64,000 bases of DNA, taken from contig NZ_PGVH01000013.1 in NCBI RefSeq assembly GCF_004168585.1, positions 70,761 to 134,760 on the forward strand, in the 5' to 3' direction. The stretch comes from Shewanella sp. OPT22 (lineage in GTDB: Bacteria > Pseudomonadota > Gammaproteobacteria > Enterobacterales > Shewanellaceae). Positions 47,418-56,798 of the stretch are shown piece after piece (the stretch's first letter is position 1; the number at the start of each line of letters is the position of its first letter). The notes beneath the pieces are model-generated. The model made no database searches and was not told the origin of the DNA. It saw only the letters and a program-made list of their open reading frames with translations. The translations under genes were made by a program, and so were the position numbers.

Positions 47418-49460
47418 TTGCTAAAACGATTTCTTCCGATATGCCTAATTTGCAGCTCAGCAGTAGCTCAAACCGTAACGGTCACCTCACCGAATAAACA
47501 AATATCTTTAACGCTTTCAGATGATTCAGGCCGCCCTAGTTATTCAGTATCTTTTGACAAAAATACCGTAATTGAGTCATCCAAGTTAGGTTTTATTTTT
47601 AAAGCACAACCAGAACTCTCGAATGGACTTAAAATTGTCAGTTCAGATACTTCATCAAGGAATTCGAACTGGGAGCAACCTTGGGGAGAACAAAGAGTCA
47701 TCAATGATCACCACAATGAGCTCTTTGTAGAGTTACAGACACAAGATCACCGAAAGTTAAACTTGAGATTTAAAGTATTCGATGACGGTTTAGGCTTTCG
47801 CTACGAATACCCACAACAAGCAAGCTCTAGACAAATTGATTTAGTAAAAGAACTCACCGAGTTTAAATTTGCAAACTCACAAGACATGACTGGATTTTGG
47901 ATACCAGCGAAAGGCTGGAACCGTTATGAATTTTTGTATTCCAAAACAGCATTACAAGATGCCGCCCATGTAAACACGCCTTTCACCATAAAATCTAAAA
48001 ATGGCGTTCATTTGAGTATTCATGAAGCTGCGCTTGTTAACTTTCCTTCTATGACACTGAAACAACAAAGACCGGGGACTTTTCAAGCCGATTTAATCCC
48101 TTGGTATGACGGCAGTTTGGCAAAGTTACAAGGGAGTTTTAAAACGCCTTGGCGAACAATTCAGATTTCTCCCGATGCGAAAGGATTGCTAAACTCTCGC
48201 TTAATTCTAAATTTGAATGAACCAAATAAACTCGGTGATGTTTCATGGGTAAATCCAGGAAAGTACATCGGAATTTGGTGGGAAATGCATGTCGGCAAAG
48301 CAAGCTGGGGTACAAAATCAAATATTCCTCACGGTGCCACAACTGAAAACACCAAAAAATACATCGATTTTGCTGCTGAACACGGATTCGATGGTGTATT
48401 AGTTGAAGGCTGGAATAAGGGCTGGGATGGCTCATGGTTTTTGAACGGTGATGTTTTTAGTTTTACGGAGAGTTATCCTGACTTTGATATAAAAGAACTA
48501 GCTGATTACGCTAAGAAAAGAAACGTAAAACTGGTTGGTCACCATGAAACATCTGGCAGTGTCACTAACTACGAACAACAAATGAAAGCTGCTTTCGAGC
48601 TTTATAATAAACTCGGAGTCGCTCAAGTTAAAACAGGCTACGTAGCTGATGGTGGAAAAATAAAGCGACTAGACGCAAATGGAGTCATTCGCCATGAGTG
48701 GCACGATGGCCAGTTTATGGTTAACCACTATTTAGATAATGTGAAAACCGCCGCTAAATATCACCTAGCGATTAATACACATGAACCAATCAAAGATACT
48801 GGGCTAAGAAGAACTTATCCCAACTGGATCTCTAGAGAAGGTGCTAGAGGACAAGAGTTTAATGCATGGGGGAGTCCGCCAAACCCGCCTTCTCACATTC
48901 CGGTGTTGATTTATACTCGTATGCTTTCTGGACCAATGGACTTTACCCCTGGAATATTCGACCTGTCTTTTAATGGTTTGGATGAGGATGCAAATCGGCC
49001 ACAAACTACATTAGCTAAACAACTAGCTACTTATGTTGTGCTTTATAGTCCAATTCAGATGGCAGCAGATCTACCTGAAAATTATTTAGAGAAAAAACAT
49101 GCCTTTCAATTTATCAAAGATGTACCCACCGATTGGAAAAAGAGCATAGCAGTGGATGGAGAAATTGGAGAATTTGTAGTATTTGCTCGTCAGGAGCGTA
49201 AATCGAAGAAATATTCAGGAGAAGATTGGTATCTAGGGGCTGTAACCGATGATAAAGCAAGAACCATCAAAGTTGATCTTGATTTTCTTGAACCTCAGAA
49301 AAAGTATATTGCTCAAATCTACCGAGATGGTGAACAAGCAAATTGGAAAAATAATCCCTATGACCTAGTCATCGAGTCAAAGCAAGTAGATTCAAGCAGT
49401 CAGCTAACTATAAGGCTAGCCAGTTCTGGTGGAGCAGCGATCAGATTTAAAGCTATATAG
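47418..49460 (+). CDS. Glycoside hydrolase family 97, alpha-glucosidase/galactosidase type
   Basis: The 680-residue secreted enzyme has a signal peptide ending AVA at about residue 17. The start is TTG at 47418 with AAGGA nine bases upstream. The GH97 N-terminal beta-sandwich (NWEQPWGEQRVINDHHNELFV) is followed by a TIM barrel with YIGIWWEMHVGKASWG, DGVLVEGWNKGW and INTHEPIKDTGLRRTYPNW. It ends in a C-terminal beta domain. The HE pair in NTHEP and the REGARGQE motif fit the inverting SusB-like alpha-glucosidase subgroup rather than the retaining galactosidases. This subgroup call is from memory of the family. Confidence 0.88.
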   Translation: MLKRFLPICLICSSAVAQTVTVTSPNKQISLTLSDDSGRPSYSVSFDKNTVIESSKLGFIFKAQPELSNGLKIVSSDTSSRNSNWEQPWGEQRVINDHHNELFVELQTQDHRKLNLRFKVFDDGLGFRYEYPQQASSRQIDLVKELTEFKFANSQDMTGFWIPAKGWNRYEFLYSKTALQDAAHVNTPFTIKSKNGVHLSIHEAALVNFPSMTLKQQRPGTFQADLIPWYDGSLAKLQGSFKTPWRTIQISPDAKGLLNSRLILNLNEPNKLGDVSWVNPGKYIGIWWEMHVGKASWGTKSNIPHGATTENTKKYIDFAAEHGFDGVLVEGWNKGWDGSWFLNGDVFSFTESYPDFDIKELADYAKKRNVKLVGHHETSGSVTNYEQQMKAAFELYNKLGVAQVKTGYVADGGKIKRLDANGVIRHEWHDGQFMVNHYLDNVKTAAKYHLAINTHEPIKDTGLRRTYPNWISREGARGQEFNAWGSPPNPPSHIPVLIYTRMLSGPMDFTPGIFDLSFNGLDEDANRPQTTLAKQLATYVVLYSPIQMAADLPENYLEKKHAFQFIKDVPTDWKKSIAVDGEIGEFVVFARQERKSKKYSGEDWYLGAVTDDKARTIKVDLDFLEPQKKYIAQIYRDGEQANWKNNPYDLVIESKQVDSSSQLTIRLASSGGAAIRFKAI

Positions 49461-49496
49461 TCAACGACTCATATAAGCATACCTCTTATAATTGTG

Positions 49497-49526
49497 TGGC
49501 AACTATCACAAAATAACGTTGCCACT
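49497..49526 (+). other. Hairpin after the GH97 gene
   Basis: GTGGCAAC (49497-49504) pairs perfectly with GTTGCCAC (49519-49526) around a 14-base loop. No T-tract follows, so it is a weak terminator or a protein-binding site. The rest of the 280-base gap before the next gene is AT-rich and shows no gene. Confidence 0.5.
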
Positions 49527-49741
49527 TGACAAACCAAAAACACCATAAACCATCAGCACAAAAGCATTTAAAATTAACTACTTAAAATTTAAACCAAAAA
49601 CCATCAACATAGTTGCCCACAGATTTTGTGGATAACTTTTTATTTTTGTTTTATCCACAAGCTGAAACCTTAATCGAACAAGTTGTTAAAAGTGATAGCA
49701 TGTTATATAACGTTATAAAAAAGCAGGAAGAGCCAACAACA

Positions 49742-50173
49742 ATGAGATGGATAGTTCTATGTTTAACAATTTTTATCTTTGGATGTGATCAATCATCTTC
49801 TGTGTCTGCTAAATCTCCAGAAGCAAAATCCATAGAGTTTTTGGATAATATCTATAATAAGCGAGATGTAAAAGCAGCTATGAGTCTGGTCAACCCAAGA
49901 CTAAAAGAGCTCCTTAAACACTATCATATCGCCTCCTCTGTTCAACGCCATATGCTCAACTTACCAATGACCAATGTTCAATTTGAAGTTGATGACGTCG
50001 ACATCGATTTTTTCAGAAAGTTTTCAACTGACGTAAAAGTTAAAGTAAAGCTACTAGGGTTAAAAGGTGGAGAAAAGTGGATGGACGATAGAACCCTAAG
50101 GTTAATAAAACAGCAAGGTCAATGGGTTATCGTGGATATTATTCCAGAAAAGCACTGGGTTTCTACTCAGTAA
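49742..50173 (+). CDS. Predicted lipoprotein, function unknown
   Basis: The frame encodes 143 residues from the ATG at 49742 (MRWIVLCLTIFIFGC), a short lipoprotein signal with lipobox IFGC. The frame is open further upstream to 49613, but that part has no ribosome site. The mature part resembles small NTF2-like or DUF4878-type envelope proteins in outline (EFLDNIYNKRDVKAAMSLVN, then VKVKLLGLKGGEKW and QGQWVIVDI). That is a pattern impression, not an assignment. Confidence 0.65.
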   Translation: MRWIVLCLTIFIFGCDQSSSVSAKSPEAKSIEFLDNIYNKRDVKAAMSLVNPRLKELLKHYHIASSVQRHMLNLPMTNVQFEVDDVDIDFFRKFSTDVKVKVKLLGLKGGEKWMDDRTLRLIKQQGQWVIVDIIPEKHWVSTQ

Positions 50174-50287
50174 AAATATTATTCTCTAAGAAATAGTTTG
50201 AGATCTTCTTAATAAATTTTTTTGTTAGAAAAACGTATTCTATAAGGTCTATAGTTAGCAAGAGAATCTCCTATTGTTGTTGTAGAA

Positions 50288-50761
50288 ATGAAGAAAAAAC
50301 TTTTACTTTTACTGTCTCATCTTTTGTTCGGAATCGTTGGTTTTGCCGTGGGTATTTATGCGCTTCCTATACTCACAGCATCCAAATCTCCTAGCGCTCA
50401 AGCAATCTCTTCCAAGATGTCTGAAGCAAAGTATACTGCTGAGTTCAAGCGTAACCTCACTGACAGTGATTTATTTCATTGGGGTGACGGTATGCTTTCA
50501 GTTAGTGATCGCAACATCGCCTTCAAAGGAAAGCTTGCACCTGGCCCAGATTATCGCCTCTATTTGTCTCCAAAATTTGTCGACACTGAAGTTGACTTCA
50601 AGAAGCATAAACATCAAATGACTCAAATTGCGAGTATTAACTCATTCAATGGGTTCATTGTTAATGTTCCAGAAGATGTAAATATAAGTGAATTCAACAG
50701 TGTGATCATATGGTGTGAGACATTTGGTGAATTCATAACGGCAGCTAAATACAAACAGTAA
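50288..50761 (+). CDS. DM13 domain membrane-anchored protein
   Basis: The 157-residue protein has an N-terminal membrane anchor (LLLLSHLLFGIVGFAVGIYALPIL) and then a DM13 domain. The domain shows the conserved LAPGPDYRLYLSP, an INSFNGFIVNVPED segment and SVIIWCETFGEFITAAKY with the conserved cysteine. DM13 domains are proposed to take part in electron transfer or redox reactions at the cell surface. The specific role is unknown. Confidence 0.85.
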   Translation: MKKKLLLLLSHLLFGIVGFAVGIYALPILTASKSPSAQAISSKMSEAKYTAEFKRNLTDSDLFHWGDGMLSVSDRNIAFKGKLAPGPDYRLYLSPKFVDTEVDFKKHKHQMTQIASINSFNGFIVNVPEDVNISEFNSVIIWCETFGEFITAAKYKQ

Positions 50762-50784
50762 TTTGCTGCCTGTTTCACGCCTAA

Positions 50785-50807
50785 TTAACAGAACTACATA
50801 CTGTTAA
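50785..50807 (+). other. Hairpin after the DM13 gene
   Basis: TTAACAG (50785-50791) pairs with CTGTTAA (50801-50807). It lies 24 bases after the stop codon without a T-run. The rest of the 283-base gap before the chemoreceptor gene is AT-rich and I see no gene or recognisable promoter in it. Confidence 0.4.
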
Positions 50808-51044
50808 GTTTAGTATTTATTCATTTGCCTATATTAAAACTCAAAACAGGTGAATTACTGTATAATTTTGCATCAAACAAACCAAAGCTCTCTTCCTATA
50901 ACATAGTAATTACATTACTTTATCACTTGTCTTTTTGACAAAGTCTTAATACTTTTATTTAGGTCTTTTTTCGATCAAATATATCTCGAAATTATTTAAA
51001 ATAATTACATTCAAATAGTTTGCGCTTTTTAGAGGGAGCTAAAG

Positions 51045-53021
51045 TTGAAACTTAAAAATAAGTTACTTATTGCTTTTATGGCAATAGGCTTAATACCAAC
51101 ACTAGTTTTAGGGATAATTGCAATATATACTGCGAAAGCATCGATTTCTTCTCAAGTTTATAATCAGCTTGAAAGTGTGCGCTCAATAAAAGCTTTGCAA
51201 GTAAATAGATTTTTAAAGCGAACTCAAACAGATACACTCCTTGCCAAAGATATTTTAAAAGATATTATTCATACTGATTCAAAATTTAATTTAGACGAAA
51301 TTACCCATAAACATAGTGCGGTTTTAGAAGATTTTATTAAGTTAAAAAATTATTACGATTTATTTGTTATTAATAGTGATGGAGTTGTAGTTTATTCTGT
51401 CGCAAAAGAATCCGATTACAAAACTAATTTAAATTTGGGTCCTTTTAAAAATTCTAATTTAGCGTCTTTATATAAAAACGTAATTAAATATAAAAGTTTT
51501 ATTGTAGAAGATTTCGCTCCTTACGAACCAAGCCAAAATACTCCTCAAGCTTTTATTGGTACATATTTAGAAGACATCAATAAGCAACCAATCGTTATTG
51601 CACTTCAGTTTTCATCAGGAAACCTAAATGAAATTATGCAAGAACGACAAGGCATGGGTGATACAGGTGAGTCCTACCTTGTTGGTAGTGACTTCAGAAT
51701 GCGCTCTGACTCATTTCTTGACCCTCATAAGCACAGTGTTAACAATAGTTTTGCTGGAAGCATTAGTGAAAACGGCGTACAAACAAAGTCGGTTGAATTG
51801 GCGCTTCAAGGAAAAACAGGTTCGCAAATCATCACTGATTATAATGGGCATGAAGTTTTATCCGCCTATGCTCCAATCGATTTCTTCGGGATTCATTGGG
51901 CACTTATATCTGAAATAGATAGAAATGAAGCGTATGCTCCAATCTACACTATGGTTTACGAGTTATTGATCATCATTGTTATTGCTGTGGTTTCAATTCT
52001 TGCGGTGTCTCTAATGATATCAAAATCAATCATGACCCCAATAGGTGGTGAACCAAATGATATGGAATTGCTATCTCAAAATATCGCAGACGGCGTGTTA
52101 AAAGAACAAGCTGAAAGCCCAAGCGCGACCGGTGTGTTTAAATCCATGCTGCAAATGAGTAAAAATCTGAGAAATATGGTCTTTGATTTACAACAAGCTT
52201 CAGAGCAGGTAGCAAGCACTTCGGAAGAAACCAGTGCTGTCAGCCTCCAAGCAACGAACAGTTTAACTGAACAACAAGCTAATATTGAGAGTATATCGGT
52301 TTCACTCAATGAAATGAGTGTAACGGTTAGCGATGTCGCTAAAAATGCCATTAACGTTTCAGAGCTGTCTAATCAAGCACATACTACTTCTGAAAGTGCC
52401 AATAAACAGATTGAACAAACCATTCATAATATGTCTGAGTTAGCCACTGAGGTGAGTTCAGCAACAGATGCCATTAAGCAAGTTGCTACTGACTCCCAAA
52501 AAATTGGCAGCGTTTTAGAAGTGATTCATGGCATTGCTGAACAGACAAACCTACTTGCGCTTAACGCCGCTATTGAAGCAGCAAGAGCAGGGGAACAAGG
52601 TCGAGGGTTTGCCGTTGTTGCTGATGAAGTAAGGCAGCTGGCTCATAAAACTCAAGAGTCTACTAGCCATATTGAAGATATGATTGGTCACTTACAACAA
52701 GGTACTTCTACAGCAGTAAAAACAATGAGTGAATCAAATCAATTAGCTGAAAAAACCATTAATTCAGCTAATGACAGCGCTATTTTAATCTCTGATGCGT
52801 TAAAAGAGATTCAAAACATTGCTGAAAATGCTGAGTTAATCGCTACGGCCGTATCTCAACAATCTTCAGCCACCGAAGAAATTAATGAAAGCATGCAAAA
52901 CATTAAATTTGCAGCGACTGAAAATGCGGCTGGTGCCGAGCAAATATCCCAAGCAAGTGTTGAGCTGAGTGCTTTAGCTGGTCAACTTCAAGATATTATC
53001 ACTCGCTTTAAATTATCGTAA
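51045..53021 (+). CDS. Methyl-accepting chemotaxis protein
   Basis: The 658-residue transducer has an N-terminal membrane helix (about 7-27), a large periplasmic Cache-type sensor domain (about 30-305), a second helix (about 308-330) and a HAMP-like linker with [15 protein letters not shown]. The signalling domain has the conserved tip [20 protein letters not shown]. There is no C-terminal CheR-binding pentapeptide. The start is TTG at 51045 with GAGGGAG seven bases upstream. The ligand is unknown. No other chemotaxis gene is nearby. Confidence 0.95.
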   Translation: MKLKNKLLIAFMAIGLIPTLVLGIIAIYTAKASISSQVYNQLESVRSIKALQVNRFLKRTQTDTLLAKDILKDIIHTDSKFNLDEITHKHSAVLEDFIKLKNYYDLFVINSDGVVVYSVAKESDYKTNLNLGPFKNSNLASLYKNVIKYKSFIVEDFAPYEPSQNTPQAFIGTYLEDINKQPIVIALQFSSGNLNEIMQERQGMGDTGESYLVGSDFRMRSDSFLDPHKHSVNNSFAGSISENGVQTKSVELALQGKTGSQIITDYNGHEVLSAYAPIDFFGIHWALISEIDRNEAYAPIYTMVYELLIIIVIAVVSILAVSLMISKSIMTPIGGEPNDMELLSQNIADGVLKEQAESPSATGVFKSMLQMSKNLRNMVFDLQQASEQVASTSEETSAVSLQATNSLTEQQANIESISVSLNEMSVTVSDVAKNAINVSELSNQAHTTSESANKQIEQTIHNMSELATEVSSATDAIKQVATDSQKIGSVLEVIHGIAEQTNLLALNAAIEAARAGEQGRGFAVVADEVRQLAHKTQESTSHIEDMIGHLQQGTSTAVKTMSESNQLAEKTINSANDSAILISDALKEIQNIAENAELIATAVSQQSSATEEINESMQNIKFAATENAAGAEQISQASVELSALAGQLQDIITRFKLS

Positions 53022-53026
53022 CCTTC

Positions 53027-53070
53027 ATTTATCAGAGTGAAACAATCACCGTTTTACTCTGATAAATTAT
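53027..53070 (+). terminator. Terminator after the chemoreceptor gene
   Basis: A 17-bp stem with one G-U pair: ATTTATCAGAGTGAAAC at 53027-53043 with its complement at 53051-53067, seven-base loop, followed by TATTTTAT. Confidence 0.85.
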
Positions 53071-53147
53071 TTTATATAGATTGACTCTTCACCTATATAT
53101 CAAGATCATATGCCACAATCGAAATAACAGCCGATCTGAGGCCCCTC

Positions 53148-53981
53148 TTGTTAAGTTACAGACACTCTTTCCATGCCGGCAACTTTGCCGATGTACTCAA
53201 GCATATTGTTCAAATTGAGATACTTGAACACTTAAGAAAAAAAGATAAAGCATTCGATTATATCGATACTCATTCTGGAGCAGGGCTTTATCATTTACAC
53301 TCTGAAAATATGCAAAAATTACAAGAATATACCAATGGCATTGCGAAATTAGACGCTGAGCAATTCCCTGAAGTTAAAAGTTATTTTGAAGCAATTAACT
53401 CGTTTAACCAAACTGACGAACTTGAGTTCTATCCTGGTTCTCCCGCTATCGCAAAATATTTTTTACGTCCACAGGATAAAGGCTGGTTATTTGAATTACA
53501 TCCACAGGATTTTGAGCACCTTTCAAATAATATAAACCGCAATCGTAAAGTAAAAATCACCAAAAGCGATGGATTAAAAGGCATGCTTGGGCTTGTTCCA
53601 ACGGCAAGTCGTCGAGCTTTGATATTAATCGACCCGTCCTATGAAATAAAAACAGAGTATCAACTTGTTGTTGAATCTGTCATCAAGGCTTATAAAAAGT
53701 TCAGTACCGCAACTTATGCCATTTGGTACCCAGTTGTAGATAGAAAAAACGTTGATTTAATGGAAAAAGCATTAAAAGAAAGTGGTATTAAGAATATTCA
53801 GCGCTATGAGCTTGCACTCGCTGAAGATTCATCAGGGCGTGGAATGACGTCATCTGGTATGTTTGTCATCAACCCTCCTTGGACACTTCAAAGTAAAATG
53901 GCAGATTTGTTGCCTAAGCTATCTAAATCACTCACTGGACAAGAACATCTGTATCAATGTGATATTCTGGTAGAAGAATAA
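53148..53981 (+). CDS. rlmJ: 23S rRNA (adenine2030-N6)-methyltransferase
   Basis: Methylates A2030 of 23S rRNA. The 277-residue protein begins MLSYRHSFHAGNFADVLKH, nearly identical to E. coli RlmJ, so the TTG at 53148 (GAGG six bases upstream) is the start. The SAM-site DTHSGAGLY and the catalytic motif LIDPSYEIKTEY are present; E. coli has DPPY where this protein has DPSY. Confidence 0.95.
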   Translation: MLSYRHSFHAGNFADVLKHIVQIEILEHLRKKDKAFDYIDTHSGAGLYHLHSENMQKLQEYTNGIAKLDAEQFPEVKSYFEAINSFNQTDELEFYPGSPAIAKYFLRPQDKGWLFELHPQDFEHLSNNINRNRKVKITKSDGLKGMLGLVPTASRRALILIDPSYEIKTEYQLVVESVIKAYKKFSTATYAIWYPVVDRKNVDLMEKALKESGIKNIQRYELALAEDSSGRGMTSSGMFVINPPWTLQSKMADLLPKLSKSLTGQEHLYQCDILVEE

Positions 53982-54006
53982 AAAAGCGGCCTCACATGAG
54001 GCCGAT
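53979..54006. terminator. Terminator overlapping the rlmJ stop
   Basis: CGGCCTC (53987-53993) pairs with GAGGCCG (53998-54004). The minus-strand reading has a T6 run directly after, so it works best for transcripts coming from azurin. It may also end rlmJ. Confidence 0.75.
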
Positions 54007-54090
54007 TATCTTGATACGGGTAAGATTACGAATATTACCTGTTGACTACCGCCAGAGACATTGAGGCTGCACAATGCTGCCTCAAAATAC

Positions 54091-54360
54091 ATATACTCAT
54101 GATACCTGAAGATGCTCGATTTCAGCGAGAATGCACAGCTTGTTAATCAAGGCGACGGTGTACGGCAATAGTGAGCTATTGTTAGCACTGGCAACACAGA
54201 GTAACACGCTGTGCAACTCGCACTTCGTGGACTTCTCTGCGCCAATTCTTCTTTGTTACATTAGCTCGAAAGAATCCCGATATTCCTTCGCTAATGCGCC
54301 TCAAAGAATTGGCGCTGAAAAAGTCCTGAAACATGCATCTTCAAGTATTATGGGTATATC
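54091..54360. mobile_element. MITE-like palindromic element
   Basis: About 270 bases with imperfect terminal inverted repeats of some 36 bases; the shared core TGAAGATGC is at both ends (left 54091-54126, right end at 54360). A second, internal stem pairs GCGCCAATTCTT (54239-54250) with AAGAATTGGCGC (54304-54315) and continues inward through CTTTG/CAAAG and CATTAGC/GCTAATG. No transposase is encoded; frames crossing it are not credible genes. Its right end touches the azurin stop codon. It is likely a non-autonomous repeat, to be tested by copy number in the genome. Confidence 0.75.
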
Positions 54361-54812
54361 TACTTCATGACGGTAAACATGCCATTCATGACTGCATGGT
54401 GCCCTATAAAGCTACAAAAATATTTATAATCTCCACCTACCATCAGCATCTTGGTATCAAACGTTACACTTGCCATTTCTCCACCACCAATAATTTTGGT
54501 AGCTGCAATGATACGCTTATCACCATCCATGAGATAGTTTTTAGCTAAACCAGCCTTCATACCGTCCATCGCAATAGGATCCATATCAGAGGCTTTTGAA
54601 AACACCCAATTATGTCCCATGGTTGTTTTTGGTAATTTACCGACATGTTTTAAATTGATGGTCACTTTGTCGCATTTTGACTTAGAGATCTCGATACTTT
54701 TTTTACTGAAACTGAGCGCATCCATTACTTCAATATCAATCATACAATTCTCAGCCATAGCATTGGAAGTGAATGCCAGAGCGCATAACGATAATAGTGA
54801 TTTAAATTTCAT
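54360..54812 (-). CDS. Azurin-type blue copper protein
   Basis: A periplasmic one-electron carrier of 150 residues including a signal peptide (MKFKSLLSLCALAFTSNAMA). All copper ligands are present: His in TTMGHNWVF, and Cys, His and Met in FCSFIGHHAVMNG, with Cys+5 His and Cys+9 Met spacing as in azurin. The N-terminal disulfide cysteines (ENCMID and KSKCDK) are also kept. The TAG stop is at the edge of the MITE-like element. The partner redox protein is not identifiable here. Confidence 0.95.
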   Translation of the reverse strand: MKFKSLLSLCALAFTSNAMAENCMIDIEVMDALSFSKKSIEISKSKCDKVTINLKHVGKLPKTTMGHNWVFSKASDMDPIAMDGMKAGLAKNYLMDGDKRIIAATKIIGGGEMASVTFDTKMLMVGGDYKYFCSFIGHHAVMNGMFTVMK

Positions 54813-54877
54813 AACGTAATTTCCTTATTGTGTTAGAAGATAACTATTACGATTGTTGGTTAAGGTAAGATCAATTT

Positions 54878-56263
54878 CTAAACTTGGTTTCCACCCAGTG
54901 TAAGTTTTGCAGGGTCAAGTAACTTTGTTAATTCCTCTACTGATATATCCGTATTTTCAGCAGCGACTTCAATCACAGGACGCCCTTCTTTATAAGCTTG
55001 CTTTGCTATGTCTGCCGCTTTCGAATATCCAATAATTGAATTTAACGCCGTGACTAAAATTGGATTGTGAGACAATGTTTCTTTCAATTTAGCTTCATTT
55101 ACTTTGAATGATGTAATCGCTTTATCTGCCATTAATCGACTGACATTCGCAATCAACTTCATGCTTTCAAGTAAATTATTGGCGACCAAAGGTAACATTA
55201 CATTTAACTCAAAGTTACCTGACTGACCAGCAACTGTAATTGCAGCATCATTACCAATAACTTGCGCCGAAACCATCGCTGCTGCTTCAGGAATAACGGG
55301 GTTTACTTTGCCCGGCATGATTGAAGAGCCAGGTTGTAAAGCTTCAAGCTCAATTTCTCCGAGCCCAGCCAATGGACCTGAGTTCATCCAACGTAAATCA
55401 TTAGCAATTTTAAGCATAGAAACAGCCGTTGCTTTTAATTGCCCAGAAACAGCAACAGCAATGTCTTGCGAACCAATATGACTAAAAAAATGAGCCGCAG
55501 GTGTAAATGCTAAACCGGTAACTTGTGATAAGTGTTGATTAAATAGCTTTGCAAAACGTGGATCGGCATTGATACCTGTACCTACCGCTGTGCCACCTTG
55601 AGCTAGGGTATGAAGTTGTGGCTGAAGTAATGTAAACCGAGCAATATTGAGGTCTATCTGCTCAGCCCAGGCATCTAGAGTTTGGCTCATTCTGACGGGC
55701 ATGGCGTCCATCAAATGCGTTCGACCTGTTTTTACAAACGAATCCACTTCTTTAGATTTTGCTCGAATAGTCATAGAAAGGTATTCAAGCGCAGGTAATA
55801 AATCTTCAGCAAGCTCAATTGCAGCGCTGATATGAATAGCAGATGGAATGACATCATTGCTGCTTTGACCACAATTAACATGATCATTTGCATTGACCTG
55901 TTCCCCACAATGCTGTGATGCCAATGTAGCTAAAACTTCATTCGCATTCATGTTAGAGCTAGTACCTGAACCCGTTTGGTATATATCAACCGGAAAATGC
56001 TCTGATAAATTATCACTTTCTAGCAGAGTAGCTACTGAAAAGTGAATCGCATCAGCCATCGTGCTTGGAATTAATCCTAGGTCACTGTTTGCTTGTGCAG
56101 CCGCTGATTTAAGTTTCAGTAATGCTCGAATAAAACTCTCGGGCATCCTTTGACCACTGATAGGAAAATTTTGAACAGCTCTCTGAGTTTGTGCTGCATA
56201 TAAAGCACTTTTAGGGACTTCAAGCTCTCCCATACTGTCACATTCAGTTCTTGTTTCTGACAT
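54878..56263 (-). CDS. fumC: Fumarate hydratase class II
   Basis: The iron-independent fumarase that hydrates fumarate to malate. It has 461 residues from the ATG at 56263. The fumarase/aspartase signature GSSIMPGKVNP, the QTGSGTSSNMNANEV and GRTHLMDAMPVRMSQ segments are all present. A Fur box lies 23 bases upstream, so expression is probably raised when iron is low, when iron-sulfur fumarases fail. Confidence 0.97.
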   Translation of the reverse strand: MSETRTECDSMGELEVPKSALYAAQTQRAVQNFPISGQRMPESFIRALLKLKSAAAQANSDLGLIPSTMADAIHFSVATLLESDNLSEHFPVDIYQTGSGTSSNMNANEVLATLASQHCGEQVNANDHVNCGQSSNDVIPSAIHISAAIELAEDLLPALEYLSMTIRAKSKEVDSFVKTGRTHLMDAMPVRMSQTLDAWAEQIDLNIARFTLLQPQLHTLAQGGTAVGTGINADPRFAKLFNQHLSQVTGLAFTPAAHFFSHIGSQDIAVAVSGQLKATAVSMLKIANDLRWMNSGPLAGLGEIELEALQPGSSIMPGKVNPVIPEAAAMVSAQVIGNDAAITVAGQSGNFELNVMLPLVANNLLESMKLIANVSRLMADKAITSFKVNEAKLKETLSHNPILVTALNSIIGYSKAADIAKQAYKEGRPVIEVAAENTDISVEELTKLLDPAKLTLGGNQV

Positions 56264-56285
56264 CACTTTCTCTTCAGGTTCAAAT

Positions 56286-56304
56286 GGTAATAATTATCAT
56301 TATT
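56286..56304. promoter_or_regulatory. Fur box upstream of fumC
   Basis: On the minus strand AATAATGATAATTATTACC matches the 19-base Fur consensus GATAATGATAATCATTATC at 16 positions. It ends 23 bases before the fumC ATG, where bound Fur would block the promoter. Confidence 0.8.
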
Positions 56305-56501
56305 AAACCTAAAATATTAAATATCAATAAGTCATTTCAAAAACAATTGAATTTGCGTGCTATTAGAGAGGTACAGAGTCAAAGAAAAAAGTAGCTAATC
56401 AAAACTTCAATTTACTAAAAAACAGCTTCAAGAGCATGATTTAGACAAACTAGACAATCATAACATGATAAATAGAAGGAGAATCCAAAATAGAAAATTT
56501 T

Positions 56502-56613
56502 GGAGGTTCCCTCAGAGCCAACACCCCGGCACATGAGTCGCTTGCTGTGGCTGCTGCCTTCCGGCTCTGACCAAGTCCACAAGTTATCATTGCGGGGGGA
56601 CCCTGAGGTCACC
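56502..56613 (-). ncRNA. ffs: 4.5S signal recognition particle RNA
   Basis: The minus strand carries the conserved SRP core GGTCAGAGCCGGAAGGCAGC followed by AGCCA, the asymmetric-loop sequence that binds Ffh, and the downstream GTGCCGGG of small bacterial SRP RNA. The ends pair: GGTGACCTCAGGG at the 5' side with CTGAGGGAACC at the 3' side. The size is about 112 nt, like E. coli 4.5S RNA. The ends are set by pairing and could be off by a few bases. Confidence 0.93.
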
Positions 56614-56620
56614 ATAGAAT

Positions 56621-56641
56621 TCTTCAGTAAGGAACTGAAGA
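56621..56641 (-). other. Perfect hairpin just upstream of ffs
   Basis: TCTTCAGT (56621-56628) pairs with ACTGAAGA (56634-56641) around AAGGA. It lies eight bases from the predicted 5' end of 4.5S RNA, so it may be part of the precursor leader removed by processing, or an upstream promoter-region palindrome. Confidence 0.5.
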
Positions 56642-56750
56642 CGAGACGAATTATCCATGATCAGATTGTGCTTAGCAAGTGATTAAACTACATATGATCT
56701 CTAAGTGGGTAACTAATGTTCAACTTTTCGTAATCAAGAAAAAAAGACAA

Positions 56751-56777
56751 CAAAAAAGCCGCTTAATAAGCGGCTTT
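56751..56777 (-). terminator. Rho-independent terminator of fabB
   Basis: GCCGCTT (56758-56764) pairs with AAGCGGC (56768-56774), with a TTTTTT run on the minus strand. It lies 22 bases after the fabB stop codon. Confidence 0.92.
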
Positions 56778-56798
56778 ATATAAAGAGTAGTTCTGGAA

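Noticed and set aside
54131..54370. 79-codon plus-strand frame next to azurin
   Set aside because: It lies inside the palindromic MITE-like element and its translation follows the inverted repeats.
56415..56682. Two short frames on both strands upstream of fabB
   Set aside because: They are chance frames across the 4.5S RNA gene.
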